Shown one piece after another: positions 1 through 6,692 of a DNA stretch of 7,595 nucleotides (position 1 is the first letter of the stretch; each line of letters opens with the position of its first letter). The position numbers and the translations under genes were made by a program. This DNA is from Rhodococcus sp. IITR03 (lineage in GTDB: Bacteria > Actinomycetota > Actinomycetes > Mycobacteriales > Mycobacteriaceae): contig LATQ01000181.1 in assembly GCA_001017865.1 (NCBI GenBank), positions 1-7,595 of the forward strand, written 5' to 3'. The notes under the pieces were generated by a model that saw only the letters and a list, made by a program, of their open reading frames with translations, was not told the DNA's origin and made no database searches.

Positions 1-153
1 GCAGCGCCGCGGCGGGAAGCAGCGGTCGAGCGCGGTCAGCAGCTCGCGGACGTAGGTCCGGACTCCGCTGCCGGACGGGCGGAGTGCGAGGGCGCCGAAT
101 CCGATGCGGTGAGCGAGCTTCGGTGAGTTGACCAGTGTTGCGTCAGTGCGCAT
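1..153 (-). CDS. Glycosyltransferase (GT4-like), N-terminal fragment
   Basis: Starts at ATG (151-153, minus) and runs off the left edge, leaving 51 residues. Residues 16-43 read as the first strand and first loop of a GT-B fold glycosyltransferase: a hydrophobic strand (IGFGALAL) followed by RPSGSGVRTYVRELLTAL, the usual 'G-S-G-V-x-T-Y-x-R-E-L-L' nucleotide-sugar transferase start. Such enzymes move a sugar from a nucleotide donor onto a lipid-linked or polysaccharide acceptor at the cytoplasmic face of the membrane. An AGGA lies about 10 bases upstream, a modest ribosome site. The polysaccharide remnant at 488-629 suggests a surface-glycan locus on this side of the window. The family call rests on the N-terminus only; donor and acceptor cannot be told. 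Confidence 0.72.
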   Translation of the reverse strand, partial: MRTDATLVNSPKLAHRIGFGALALRPSGSGVRTYVRELLTALDRCFPPRRC

Positions 154-391
154 CCGACAGTTCCTAACAGTAACCAGAAATAGAAGTCGAGGGGAAAGCT
201 CTCGAAACAGGTCGCCACCGTGCGTGCGGAGCGGTCGGCGGGAAGGTGGACGTGGCCGAGGCGTGGGGAGCGGGGTCGCCGAACCACGACGCGTGTCGCA
301 CATCCACTCCGTGACCTCCACTGTCGAGGGTGAAAGAGAGGGTGATTTCCCTACCCCATCTAGGACCTTCAATCTTCTTGCCGTTCGGACG

Positions 392-406
392 CATTCGTAT
401 CGAATG
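392..406. repeat. Perfect inverted repeat CATTCG-TAT-CGAATG
   Basis: Two perfect 6-base arms separated by TAT, in the spacer about 80 bases ahead of the plus-strand remnant. The size and symmetry resemble a dimeric repressor operator, but no regulator gene is adjacent. A chance palindrome of this size in a 330-base spacer is possible. Confidence 0.4.
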
Positions 407-452
407 ATCGTGCCGACCCGTTACCTCTCGGCACCGGCGGGGTCATAAAGTA

Positions 453-481
453 CCCTCCCGATCGACTCGGTTTTCGGAGGG
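453..481 (+). promoter_or_regulatory. Hairpin that pairs with a GGAGGG ribosome site
   Basis: CCCTCCCGA (453-461) can pair with TCGGAGGG (474-481), with one bulged C and a loop of about 12 bases. The right arm is the only good Shine-Dalgarno for the open frame starting at GTG 488 (six bases apart), so folding would hide the ribosome site. The pairing is visible in the sequence; a regulatory role is inference, and the gene it would control is only a remnant. Confidence 0.3.
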
Positions 482-487
482 ATGGCT

Positions 488-629
488 GTGCCCGAATCCT
501 GGTGCACGAATGGATCGCGCGTGACGGAGATTCGGAGAAGGTACTCGACGAATTGGTCCGCACCTGCAGGATCTGCTCATCGTCGTGAAGACGGTGCGGG
601 CGGTGCTCGCCAGCGACGGTGCCTACTGA
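488..629 (+). pseudogene. Remnant: glycosyltransferase start joined to sugar-transferase tail
   Basis: GGAGGG (476-481) sits six bases before GTG 488. After one missing base in the CCC at 491-493 the frame reads PRILVHEWIARDGDSEKVL up to VRT (about 563), the typical 'H-E-W-x-x-x-G-G-S-E-K-V' start of a GT4 glycosyltransferase. From about 564, one frame over, it reads LQDLLIVV then KTVRAVLASDGAY and TGA at 627-629. That ending matches the extreme C-terminus of bacterial sugar transferases of the PF02397 family (WcaJ-like polyprenyl glycosylphosphotransferases, ending 'D-L-x-I-x-x-K-T-V-x-x-V-L-x-x-x-G-A-Y'). The whole unit is about 47 residues, whereas either parent enzyme would be several hundred, so a large internal deletion is the simplest reading. 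The junction lies at or near the palindrome CCTGCAGG (563-570). Both family calls rest on short termini. Alternatively this is a small unrelated ORF with two indels. Confidence 0.5.
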
Positions 630-660
630 GCCGACCGCGCTGACCCGACCGCGGTGCGGG

Positions 661-685
661 GTTTCGTGGCAGGGGAGCGGGGAAC
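661..685 (+). promoter_or_regulatory. Possible SigB/SigF-type promoter of the DUF6098 gene
   Basis: GTTT (661-664), a 15-base gap, then GGGAAC (680-685). Actinobacterial general-stress sigma factors (SigF of mycobacteria, SigB of streptomycetes) favour GTTT-N15-17-GGGTAT/C, so the -10 matches five of six bases with T replaced by A. The expected transcript start would leave a leader of about 35 bases before GTG 727. Weak evidence alone; the similar site ahead of the catalase gene makes it more interesting. Confidence 0.28.
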
Positions 686-726
686 TCTCCGAATTCGTCC
701 TGGAGTATCGGCAGGAGGAGGAGAAG

Positions 727-1185
727 GTGAGCACGTCCGTCCGAAGTTTCCATCCTGATCCCGACGACATCCCGCTGATCACCTCACTCGACCAGCTCGC
801 CGATCTGGCGACGGATCCGCTGCTCTACCTGCGGTACTCGAAGGGGCCGGCGGCGGACGCCGAGGACGGACCGAGCCGCGACCACGAGGCGAACGTGACC
901 CTGCCGGGGCTCTCGGCCACCACGCTCTCTCCCGAGCCGTGGTGGCGACGGCCCGTCAAGGACTGGGTCGCCCGTCGCGTCTGCAAGTACTCGGAGCTCG
1001 CCGAGGAGGACGGACGGTTCGCGTGGCTTCTGACCGGCAGGATGGTCGGGCGCGGTCCCGACCACGAGCCGCTGCTCGTCGACGTCCGGCCTCATGCCCG
1101 CCTGAGCAGGGGTGTGCTCGACGAGGCGAAGAAGTGGTACGACGAGCACTTCGACGTCGGCAACGATTCACGCAGGAGTACTTGA
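727..1185 (+). CDS. DUF6098 family protein
   Basis: Intact 152-residue protein. I chose GTG 727 because GGAGGAGGAG (713-722) is a very strong ribosome site just ahead of it, and because family similarity begins only after this point; the open frame itself extends back to 619. Visible features: an N-terminal helix 'LITSLDQLADLATDPLLYLRYSKGP' type region (about residues 17-42), a central 'LPGLSATTLSPEPWWRRP' segment (about 59-76), 'DWVARRVCKYSELAEE' (about 79-94), then 'LTGRMVGRGPDHEPLL' and a C-terminal 'EAKKWYDEHF' helix. This is the order I know for the actinobacterial DUF6098 family, whose function is not established. No signal peptide or membrane segment is seen, so it is presumably cytoplasmic. 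It is the only complete gene in the window apart from the 50-residue acidic gene that shows no frame problem. A terminator follows 21 bases after the stop. Confidence 0.8.
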   Translation: MSTSVRSFHPDPDDIPLITSLDQLADLATDPLLYLRYSKGPAADAEDGPSRDHEANVTLPGLSATTLSPEPWWRRPVKDWVARRVCKYSELAEEDGRFAWLLTGRMVGRGPDHEPLLVDVRPHARLSRGVLDEAKKWYDEHFDVGNDSRRST

Positions 1186-1206
1186 ACACCGTTCGCGCAG
1201 AACGCA

Positions 1207-1241
1207 GGAAGCCCACCCCGCCACGTCGCGGGGTGGCTTCC
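1207..1241. terminator. Bidirectional terminator hairpin
   Basis: GGAAGCCCACCCCGC (1207-1221) pairs with GCGGGGTGGCTTCC (1228-1241): 14 base pairs, one bulged C, loop CACGTC. It lies 21 bases after the DUF6098 stop and 31 bases after the CocE stop on the other strand, so it can serve both convergent genes. No T-tract follows, as is common in actinobacteria. Confidence 0.85.
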
Positions 1242-1272
1242 GTTGTGATTCCGTCAGACCGGATCGCCGTCG

Positions 1273-3313
1273 TCAGACCAGATCACGCGGGATCCGTCGC
1301 TGCCAGCTCTCCGAGTGGACCCGTCGATCTCCGTGATCGTCGTCGAGTTCGACGGCGTCGAGCTCGGCGTTGATCACGAACTCCTCCGGGGTGGACGTGA
1401 GGATCGTGCGGGTACGGACCTCGGTGCGCCAGTCGTCCCGCTCGTAGCGGCGCAGGGTCTGCGTCTCGCCGCGCACCGAGTTGGGATCGTTGCCCCCGAA
1501 ACTGAACCACTCCTGGGTGCGACGCCGGATGACCGTGCCGGTCTCGTCGATCCGGAACGACCCCTGGTCGTCGAGGATGTCGAGGGTCGACACCCCGGTC
1601 GCGAGGTCGCGGGTGGTCCGCCAGTGGTGTGCTCGCCCGGCTGCAGCCGGGTGATGCCGAGTTCCGGGGCGGCCTCCGGTTCGCCGAACTCGCGCAGGTG
1701 CGCGTCCTCCGGTCGGGGCGGGCGCACCGGCAGATGCAGACCGCCACCGGTGTACACCGTCACCTCGGCGGGTGTCGGCGACGGCCACGCCAGCGGGAAG
1801 TAGGAGGTGGACAGCGACAACCGCAGACGGTGCCCCGCCGGGAACACGTGGCCATGCCGTTGAGCTCGATCCGGATGCGGTAGCGCTGCCCCGGCTCGAG
1901 GGCTTCCGGCTTCTCGCTGCTGTCGCGGTGCGTGAGATTCAACAGCCCATAGGTCACGCGTGTCGCCTCACCGTTGGGCGCGACGTCGGACAACCGGGCG
2001 GCGAGCATCGCCACCGGTCTGTCGGACGAGACCTCGAGCTCCAGCTCGGGACGGCCGAGAACCTCCGTCGTGGTGTCGAGCGCTTCGGTCTCGAAGACGA
2101 GCGCACCGCCGTCCTCCTCGCGCTGGTCCGACGGTAGGTCGGGAGTCGCGGCGTAGGACGCCCACTTGCCGGCGAACATGCCGACACTCAGCGGGGACTG
2201 GAGGGCCAGTGGTCGTTCGTCGACGGAGAGGGTGCCGTCCTCGTCGGGGTGCAGCGCGTACCGGTCGAAGGTGTAGCGGCGGTTCTCGATGTTCGGCGAC
2301 GGCCACGACGGTTCGGCCACCCAGCGGCCCGGACGCTCCGTGTAGGACGGGTTCGGTTCGATGGAGTCCTGCATCCAGGCGCGGACCATCGGTTCGTCCA
2401 TCAGCCCGGTGTCGATGCCCTTGAGCCAGTGTCCCACCACCGCACGACTTCCTGCAGGAAGCCGATCTCCGGGCCGGGGACCCCGAGATGCGGGTACTTG
2501 TGGCCCCACGGTCCGATCAGTCCCTTGCGGGGGACGTCGAGATGTTCCATCAACCGGAAGATGGCGTTGGTGTAACCGTCGGCCCAGCCACCCACGGCGA
2601 GAACCGGCACTGCACCGAGGAGTAGTCCTCGTTGACGGAGGCGCGTTTCCAGTAGTCGTCCCGATGCTGGTGTTCGAGCCACTTCTCGATCCACAGGCCG
2701 CTGCCTCGAGACGTTCGTGCCACATCTCGCGCCAGCGGTCGCCGACGATGGCGGGATCGGGAGGCAGGCTGTTGAAGGCGAACATCACCGTCGCCTCGGA
2801 GAGGTTGTCGGACAACAGGCAACCACCCATGTAGTGCATGTTGTCGACGTAGAGGTCCTCGGTGGCCGAGGCACTGACGATGGCTTTCAATGCCGGTGGT
2901 CGGCGCGCCGCGACCTGCAGGCTGTTGAAGCCGCCCCACGAGATGCCCATCATGCCGACCGAACCGTCGCACCACGGCTGGGCGGCCAGCCATTCGATGA
3001 CCTCGCAGGCGTCGTCGTGCTCGTCGGCGAGGTACTCGTCGCGCAACACCCCGTCGGAGTCGCCGCTGCCGCGCATGTCCACTCGCACGCAGGCGTAGCC
3101 GTGGCCGGCCATGTAGGGATGGTTCAGCGCGTCCCGCCCGCGCGTGGAATCCCGCTTGCGGTACGGAATGTATTCCAGCACAGCGGGTAACGGATTCGCT
3201 TCGGCGTCGACGGGCAGCCAGATCCGCGCCGCGAGCCGTACACCGTCGCGCATCGGGATGAAGACGTTCTCGATGACACGGACCTCGTGGGGGAGGTCTG
3301 TGGTCGTGCGCAT
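1273..3313 (-). CDS. CocE/NonD family hydrolase (X-Pro dipeptidyl-peptidase S15-like), frameshifted
   Basis: Predicted serine alpha/beta-hydrolase acting on an acyl ester or amide; family members include cocaine esterase, glutaryl-acylase-like enzymes and X-Pro peptidases. The start ATG (3311-3313) has AGGAGG eight bases upstream. Residues 1-35 carry 'IPMRDGVRLAARIWLP', Tyr51 in YIPYRKRD is the likely oxyanion-hole tyrosine, and Ser125 in GISWGGF is the nucleophile. Further on, VGGWADGYT supplies the acid and GPWGHKYPH the histidine. The C-terminal third is the jelly-roll domain (GRPELELEVSSDRP, then RLRLSLSTSYFPLAWPSP). The frame breaks five times, near 2700, 2618, 2432, 1851 and 1634. Each break shifts like a one-base deletion; restoring five bases gives 2046 bases, or 681 residues, a normal family length, ending IPRDLV-TGA. 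Motifs are continuous across each break, so sequencing error is likelier than decay. It is the second gene of an operon, 12 bases after the ATP-grasp gene. No secretion signal is seen. Substrate unknown. Confidence 0.85.
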
Positions 3314-3325
3314 GTAGTGCTCCTC

Positions 3326-4617
3326 CTAGTCCTTGTGCGCCGGATCGAAGGCGAACGGAAGTGCCTCGAGTCCCTCGTGATAGCGCTGCTCGAGCTGTTC
3401 GACACTGTCGGCGCCGATGTACATCGTGCCCAGTTCGTAGCGGTAGGCGTCCTGGTTGGCAGATCGGCGAGCCGGTCACCGGGAGCGACGTCGATGCACA
3501 CCAGAGCGCCGGGGATCCGTTCGCGGAGACGGGCGATGTCGGCTTCCGAGGGCACCGAGGTGACGATGCCGTCCTCGTAGTGCGGGATGATGCACTTCGC
3601 TGCGACGGCGTATTCACCCTGCCGGTGCGGCATCCGGGGCTGCCGGCCGAGGGCGATGTCGATGGCCACCTCGTGGTTGGAGCTGCCGTCGACCTTGGCG
3701 AACAATTCGCTGTGCGACTGGGAGATCCGGGTGTTGACCTCGATCAGCCAGAGCTTGTCGTTCTCCTCGTCCCACATGAACTCGGAGTTGAAGCAGCCGT
3801 TGTCGAAGCCGACGTGGCGCAGGTACCGCTCGGTGATGTCGATCATGCGTGCCTGCACCTCCTCGGGCACGGTGCTCGCCGGGTAATCGAGACGTTCGAA
3901 GCTGTGCCCGGCAGTGTCCTTGCGCATGTCGAAGACACCGTGGACGTTGAACTGTCCCTGGAACATCGTGCCTTCCGGAGCCGCCTGAGTACCGGTGACG
4001 ACCTGCTCGGCGAGACAGGTAGTGCCCGAGCTCTTCCCGATCTCGTCCGGGAGATCGACACGGCGCAGAACTTCGTCGAAGGCGTTACCCACGAGCCCGA
4101 TCTTCTCGCGGATCTCGACGAGAGCGTCGGCGAACTCCTGCTCGTTGTGGATCTCGAACCCGAGCTGCGACGAATGCGACTTCACGGGTTTGACCCAGAA
4201 CGGGAAGTCGAGCTCGATGCTGTCGAGGGCGTTGTCGTCGAAGGGGTCGAACGAGTTGAACTGCGGGACGCACTCGGGAACGGATTCCTTCTGCGCAAGA
4301 CGGCTCCAGTGCTTGTGTTCGGTGGCCACGATACTGCGCAGCGACGGCGAGGGGATGTTCCGTTCGGCGGCGAGGATCGGGGCGAGCACGCTGGTGGGGA
4401 AGTCCCAGTGAGCGATGATCCCGTCCACGCTGCCGGGGAAGTCGTCGAGCTCGCGCCGGCAGGCGTCGAGAAGATCGTCGAACACGTATTCGTCGGGCTC
4501 CACCAGGGTTTCGTAGTCGAGGAGGCCGTGGAAGCTCAGCTGGTCGGCGCCGCGTACGGTCTCCAGTTCCTTGCGCTGGATGTCGGTGAGTCCGAGGACG
4601 AAGATGTTGGTGCTCAT
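3326..4617 (-). CDS. ATP-grasp domain protein, probable carboxylate-amine ligase (one frameshift)
   Basis: Start ATG at 4615-4617, preceded by GGAAGG eight bases upstream; a longer open frame exists but the extension would run through the leader and into the terminator. Residues 1-90 form a Rossmann-like pre-ATP-grasp region (NIFVLGLTDIQRKELE; GIIAHWDFPTSVLAPILAAE). The ATP-grasp fold follows: FWVKPVKSHSSQLGF (residues 140-154, ATP-binding lysines 143/146), CLAEQVVTG (Glu204 before the adenine loop), FNSEFMWD (Glu279) and LIEVNTRISQSHSELF (Glu293, Asn295 as magnesium ligands). Such enzymes make an acyl-phosphate from ATP and join it to an amine or other nucleophile. One break near 3461 shifts like a one-base deletion; the restored frame reads DAYRYELGTMYIG and ends FDPAHKD-TAG at 3326, giving about 430 residues. 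It precedes the CocE-type hydrolase, so the two products probably act on related substrates. It could instead be biotin-carboxylase-like in fold only. Substrates cannot be read from the sequence. Confidence 0.82.
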
Positions 4618-4648
4618 GGATGAAGCCTTCCCGCTCCCTTGCGTCACA

Positions 4649-4674
4649 AAACAAACCGATAACGAAACAAACCG
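4649..4674 (-). promoter_or_regulatory. Direct-repeat element in the leader of the ATP-grasp operon
   Basis: On the minus strand CGGTTTGTTT occurs twice (plus-strand coordinates 4665-4674 and 4649-4658), 16 bases apart, between the upstream terminator and the ATP-grasp start. The stretch is clearly AT-richer than its surroundings. The promoter must lie in this 77-base gap, so the repeat either is part of it or is a tandem binding site for a regulator. No clear -35/-10 pair could be assigned. Confidence 0.4.
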
Positions 4675-4694
4675 CGGGGAAGGTACTTTCACGC

Positions 4695-4731
4695 GCAACC
4701 GCCCCGGCTCGCGGGGAGCCGGGGCGGTTGC
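4695..4731 (-). terminator. Terminator of the Mn-catalase gene
   Basis: GCAACCGCCCCGGCTC (4695-4710) and GAGCCGGGGCGGTTGC (4716-4731) form a perfect 16-bp stem with a five-base loop. It begins 14 bases beyond the inferred catalase stop (4746-4748) and lies upstream of the ATP-grasp start, so it insulates the two transcription units. No T-tract follows. Confidence 0.88.
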
Positions 4732-4745
4732 ATCGGAAGGAAAGA

Positions 4746-5658
4746 TCAGGGTTGTCGGGGTCGAGGGCGTCCTTCATCTTGCCCATGAGGCCCTTCTCCG
4801 TTCCCAATGCGGCAGAACGGGGCTTGCCCTGCGATCCGTCGTAGGTCGCGTACAGCTTCGGGTCCGGCGGCGGGGCGCTCGCCACATCGCCCAGCGGGAC
4901 CGGGTCGGCGAGGAACGACATGGGTGTCGTGCCGTCGGGGCCGGTACCGTGCGCCCAGCGGCCTGATCGGCGGCCGCACCGTCGGACAGGTGCCACAGGC
5001 TCGACGCGTGCTCGGAATGCTCCTCGTCGAACAATGCGTTCGGTGCGATCGGGCTGGGCTCGATCCCGTCGGCCTTCAGTTCCTCGATGGCCGCGAGCCA
5101 CAGGTTCTGGTGGTAGGTGTCGCGGGCGAGGTTGAACCGGAGCATGTCCTTGACACCCGGATCGTCCGTCATGTTGTACAGACGCGCGGTCTGCACCCTG
5201 CCCTGCGCTTCGGCGGCGACATTGGCATGGAAGTCGGCGAGGAGGTTACCGCTGGCCACGATGAAGCGCCCGTTCCAGGGCACACCGTTGCTGTCGGAAA
5301 GAGTGGGGCCGCCACCGGAGATGATGGCCTGCTGCGGATCCATGCCGCCGAGTACGGCTGCGACCACGGGGTCGGCGGCGGCGTTCTTGGTCGACTCCGT
5401 GGCGGGTGCGCCTTCGAGGAGACGCGCCACCATAGTGGCGATCATTTCGACGTGCCCGATCTCCTCGGTGGCGACGTCCATGATCATGTCCTTGTACTTC
5501 CCGGGCATTCGACAGTTCCAGCCCTGGAACAGGTACTGCATGGTCACGGTCATCTCACCGTACGCGCCGCCGATCAGTTCCTGGAGCTTGCGGGCGTAGA
5601 CGGGATCGGGCTTCTCCGGCTTGACGTCGAACTGCAGATGGTCTGTGTGACGAAACAT
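4746..5658 (-). CDS. Manganese catalase (non-haem), frameshifted in its C-terminal third
   Basis: Dismutates hydrogen peroxide at a di-manganese centre in the cytoplasm. ATG 5656-5658 has GAGGGAG seven bases upstream. Ligands fall where the family has them: Glu35 (GAYGEMTVTMQYLFQGWNC), Glu66 and His69 (ATEEIGHVEM), Glu150 (NVAAEAQGRVQTARLYNMT) and His183 (RDTYHQNLWL), equivalent to E35/E66/H69/E148/H181 of characterised enzymes. The frame breaks twice. Near 4960 it passes from HLSDGAAADQAA to WAHGTGPDGTTPMSFLADP. Near 4750 it ends DALDPDNP-TGA; without this second break the frame would read through the terminator and far into the ATP-grasp gene. Both breaks shift like one-base deletions; restoration gives about 304 residues, the usual size. 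All metal ligands lie before the first break. The gene is alone in its transcript, with a stress-type promoter candidate upstream. Family assignment is firm. Confidence 0.93.
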
Positions 5659-5701
5659 GTTGCTCCCTCGAATGCCGATTATCGTGCGGAGACGCGTCCC
5701 G

Positions 5702-5724
5702 CGTGAAGACGCGCCCGTGAAGAC
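5702..5724. repeat. Short direct repeat CGTGAAGAC in the catalase leader
   Basis: CGTGAAGAC occurs at 5702-5710 and 5716-5724, 14 bases apart, between the proposed catalase promoter and its start codon. It would lie in the 5' untranslated region. It may be a regulator or RNA element, or chance. Confidence 0.3.
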
Positions 5725-5780
5725 ACCCCGTGGCGCCCGGTCTCGACGCCGCCTCGGTTGGCCCGTGGTGCTACGTGCGA

Positions 5781-5805
5781 CTACCCGTGCTTCTGCAGCT
5801 CAAAC
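5781..5805 (-). promoter_or_regulatory. SigB/SigF-type promoter candidate for Mn-catalase
   Basis: On the minus strand: GTTT (5802-5805), a 15-base gap, then GGGTAG (5781-5786). This matches the actinobacterial general-stress promoter GTTT-N15-17-GGGTAT/C in all but the last base. The start codon is about 122 bases downstream, leaving a long leader. Control of a catalase by the general-stress sigma factor fits what is known in actinobacteria. The match is seen; use of the promoter is inferred. Confidence 0.55.
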
Positions 5806-5902
5806 GCCCTATGGATATCCACCGTTTGTCACCGGTTCTGTGTCAACGTGGAGAGATGGAGAACAGGCGTCCTCGGAGACCGCGGGGGACGGTTTGGCCT
5901 AA

Positions 5903-6097
5903 CTGACCTTCGATCCACCACCGGGTGACGAGTTCACCTTCGCGCTCGACGTGCGGATCCGTGCCGGGAGGCAATGGGACGAATCGGGCTTCGTCTCGGT
6001 GATGGACGACGAGAAATCGTCAGTGACAATCTATTTCGATACCTGGCTGGTGCTGATGGAAATCGTGATCCGTGCGCTCGTCCTGTTCCTACGCTCA
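5903..6097 (+). other. Catalase-hemerythrin spacer with a possible small coding frame
   Basis: The 435-base spacer 5659-6094 holds the catalase promoter and one stretch that looks weakly coding. From 5903 the plus strand reads TFDPPPGDEFTFALDVRIRA, later SVTIYFDTWLVLMEIV and [11 protein letters not shown], without a stop and with roughly three-quarters G/C at third positions. ATG 5856 is one frame away and would join it only through a one-base deletion near 5901; its GGAG is too close for a good ribosome site. No stop occurs in any plus frame before the hemerythrin gene begins on the other strand, which argues against a complete gene. A 5-bp stem with a GAAA loop lies at 6008-6021. I do not recognise the product; it may be a gene remnant or chance. 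Confidence 0.25.
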
Positions 6098-6673
6098 GGT
6101 ATTGCGTCCGGTCAGTGCGTCGCGCAGTCGGTCCACCATGCCGACCCCCGGTCCGACGGTCTTGTGGAACAGTTCGGAATGCGGCGCGGACGGATGCGGT
6201 CGGGTCGGGGCCAGTTTCTTGGCGGCCTGTACCTTGGTGCCGACCTCCACGAGGGTGTCGTGCCGAGATGTGCCTCAACGCCGGGAACTGTTCGGATTCT
6301 TCGTCGTTCGCGTGGTGGCGCAGAAGATCCTGCAACTTCTTCACCAACGTCGTGAACTCCGCACTCGATGCTTCCGCGTCCTCGAGTTGCTTCATCACCT
6401 GCACGATCTCGTCGTGCTCCTCCTTGTCGTGTTCGACGGCTTCCGTGCCCCCGGGGAGGTGCTTCTCCATCTCCGGATAGACGAACATCTCCTCGGCGAC
6501 CGAGTGCCTCATCACCTCGGCGATCGCCGCATCGGTGAGATCGCGGCGCTCCTCCGCGTCGAGTGTGGTCTCCGCTCGGCCAGAAGTTCGAGCATCTCCC
6601 GGTGGTCCTCGGCGAGGATGGTGACGACATCCGTGCCGCCGGAATTCGGTCCCTCGTAGGCTGTTTCGGTCAT
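6095..6673 (-). CDS. Hemerythrin-like (HHE domain) protein, frameshifted
   Basis: Four-helix di-iron protein of the HHE family, which binds oxygen, nitric oxide or peroxide, or serves iron or redox sensing. ATG 6671-6673 follows AAGGAG by six bases. In the restored frame the likely iron ligands are His24 (ILAEDHREM), His57 and Glu61 ([15 protein letters not shown]), His82 ([11 protein letters not shown]), and His121 and Glu125 ([13 protein letters not shown]). The C-terminal tail, [20 protein letters not shown] then DRLRDALTG, is typical of actinobacterial members. The frame breaks near 6576, 6273 and 6263. All three shift like one-base deletions; restoration gives 582 bases, 193 residues, ending at TGA 6095-6097. 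It is the second gene of an operon with the acidic 50-residue protein, 19 bases downstream of it. Its closeness to Mn-catalase suggests a role in oxidative stress. The exact activity cannot be told. Confidence 0.88.
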
Positions 6674-6692
6674 CGGGATCTCCTTCGGATCG

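Larger units (their letters stand above)
154..487. other. Intergenic spacer, divergent polysaccharide genes
   Basis: No convincing gene is seen on either strand; the open frames here are arginine- and serine-rich and lack family motifs. The spacer separates the minus-strand glycosyltransferase from the plus-strand remnant, so it should hold their promoters. The stretch next to the minus-strand gene (about 155-185) is locally AT-rich. The spacer contains a direct repeat GAGGGTGA at 326-333 and 338-345, a 6-bp inverted repeat at 392-406, and a hairpin over the ribosome site at 453-481. No promoter matched well enough to call. Confidence 0.5.

Noticed and set aside
563..570. CCTGCAGG as a cloning or vector junction
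   Set aside because: It is an SbfI site and lies at the proposed scar, but no vector-like sequence surrounds it, and such 8-mers arise by chance in GC-rich DNA.
939..1373. Plus-strand open frame of 144 codons overlapping the DUF6098 gene
   Set aside because: Arginine-rich translation without motifs; it is the offset shadow of the DUF6098 gene and runs through its terminator.
1273..3313. The CocE gene as a set of separate small genes or a decayed pseudogene
   Set aside because: The six pieces follow family order without gaps, keep Ser, Asp and His motifs, and contain no nonsense codon other than those caused by the shifts.
3361..4623. Plus-strand open frame of 420 codons antisense to the ATP-grasp gene
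   Set aside because: Long only because the GC-rich opposite strand lacks stops. The opposite strand carries the complete ATP-grasp motif set, and this frame shows no family signature.
4085..5101. Minus-strand 338-codon frame spanning the catalase C-terminus and the ATP-grasp N-terminus as one fusion protein
   Set aside because: It reads through a perfect 16-bp terminator and then through the ATP-grasp gene in the wrong frame. Only its first part (about 4750-4960) is real catalase sequence.
4807..5706. Plus-strand open frame of 299 codons antisense to Mn-catalase
   Set aside because: Shadow of the catalase gene, whose metal ligands are all recognisable on the minus strand.
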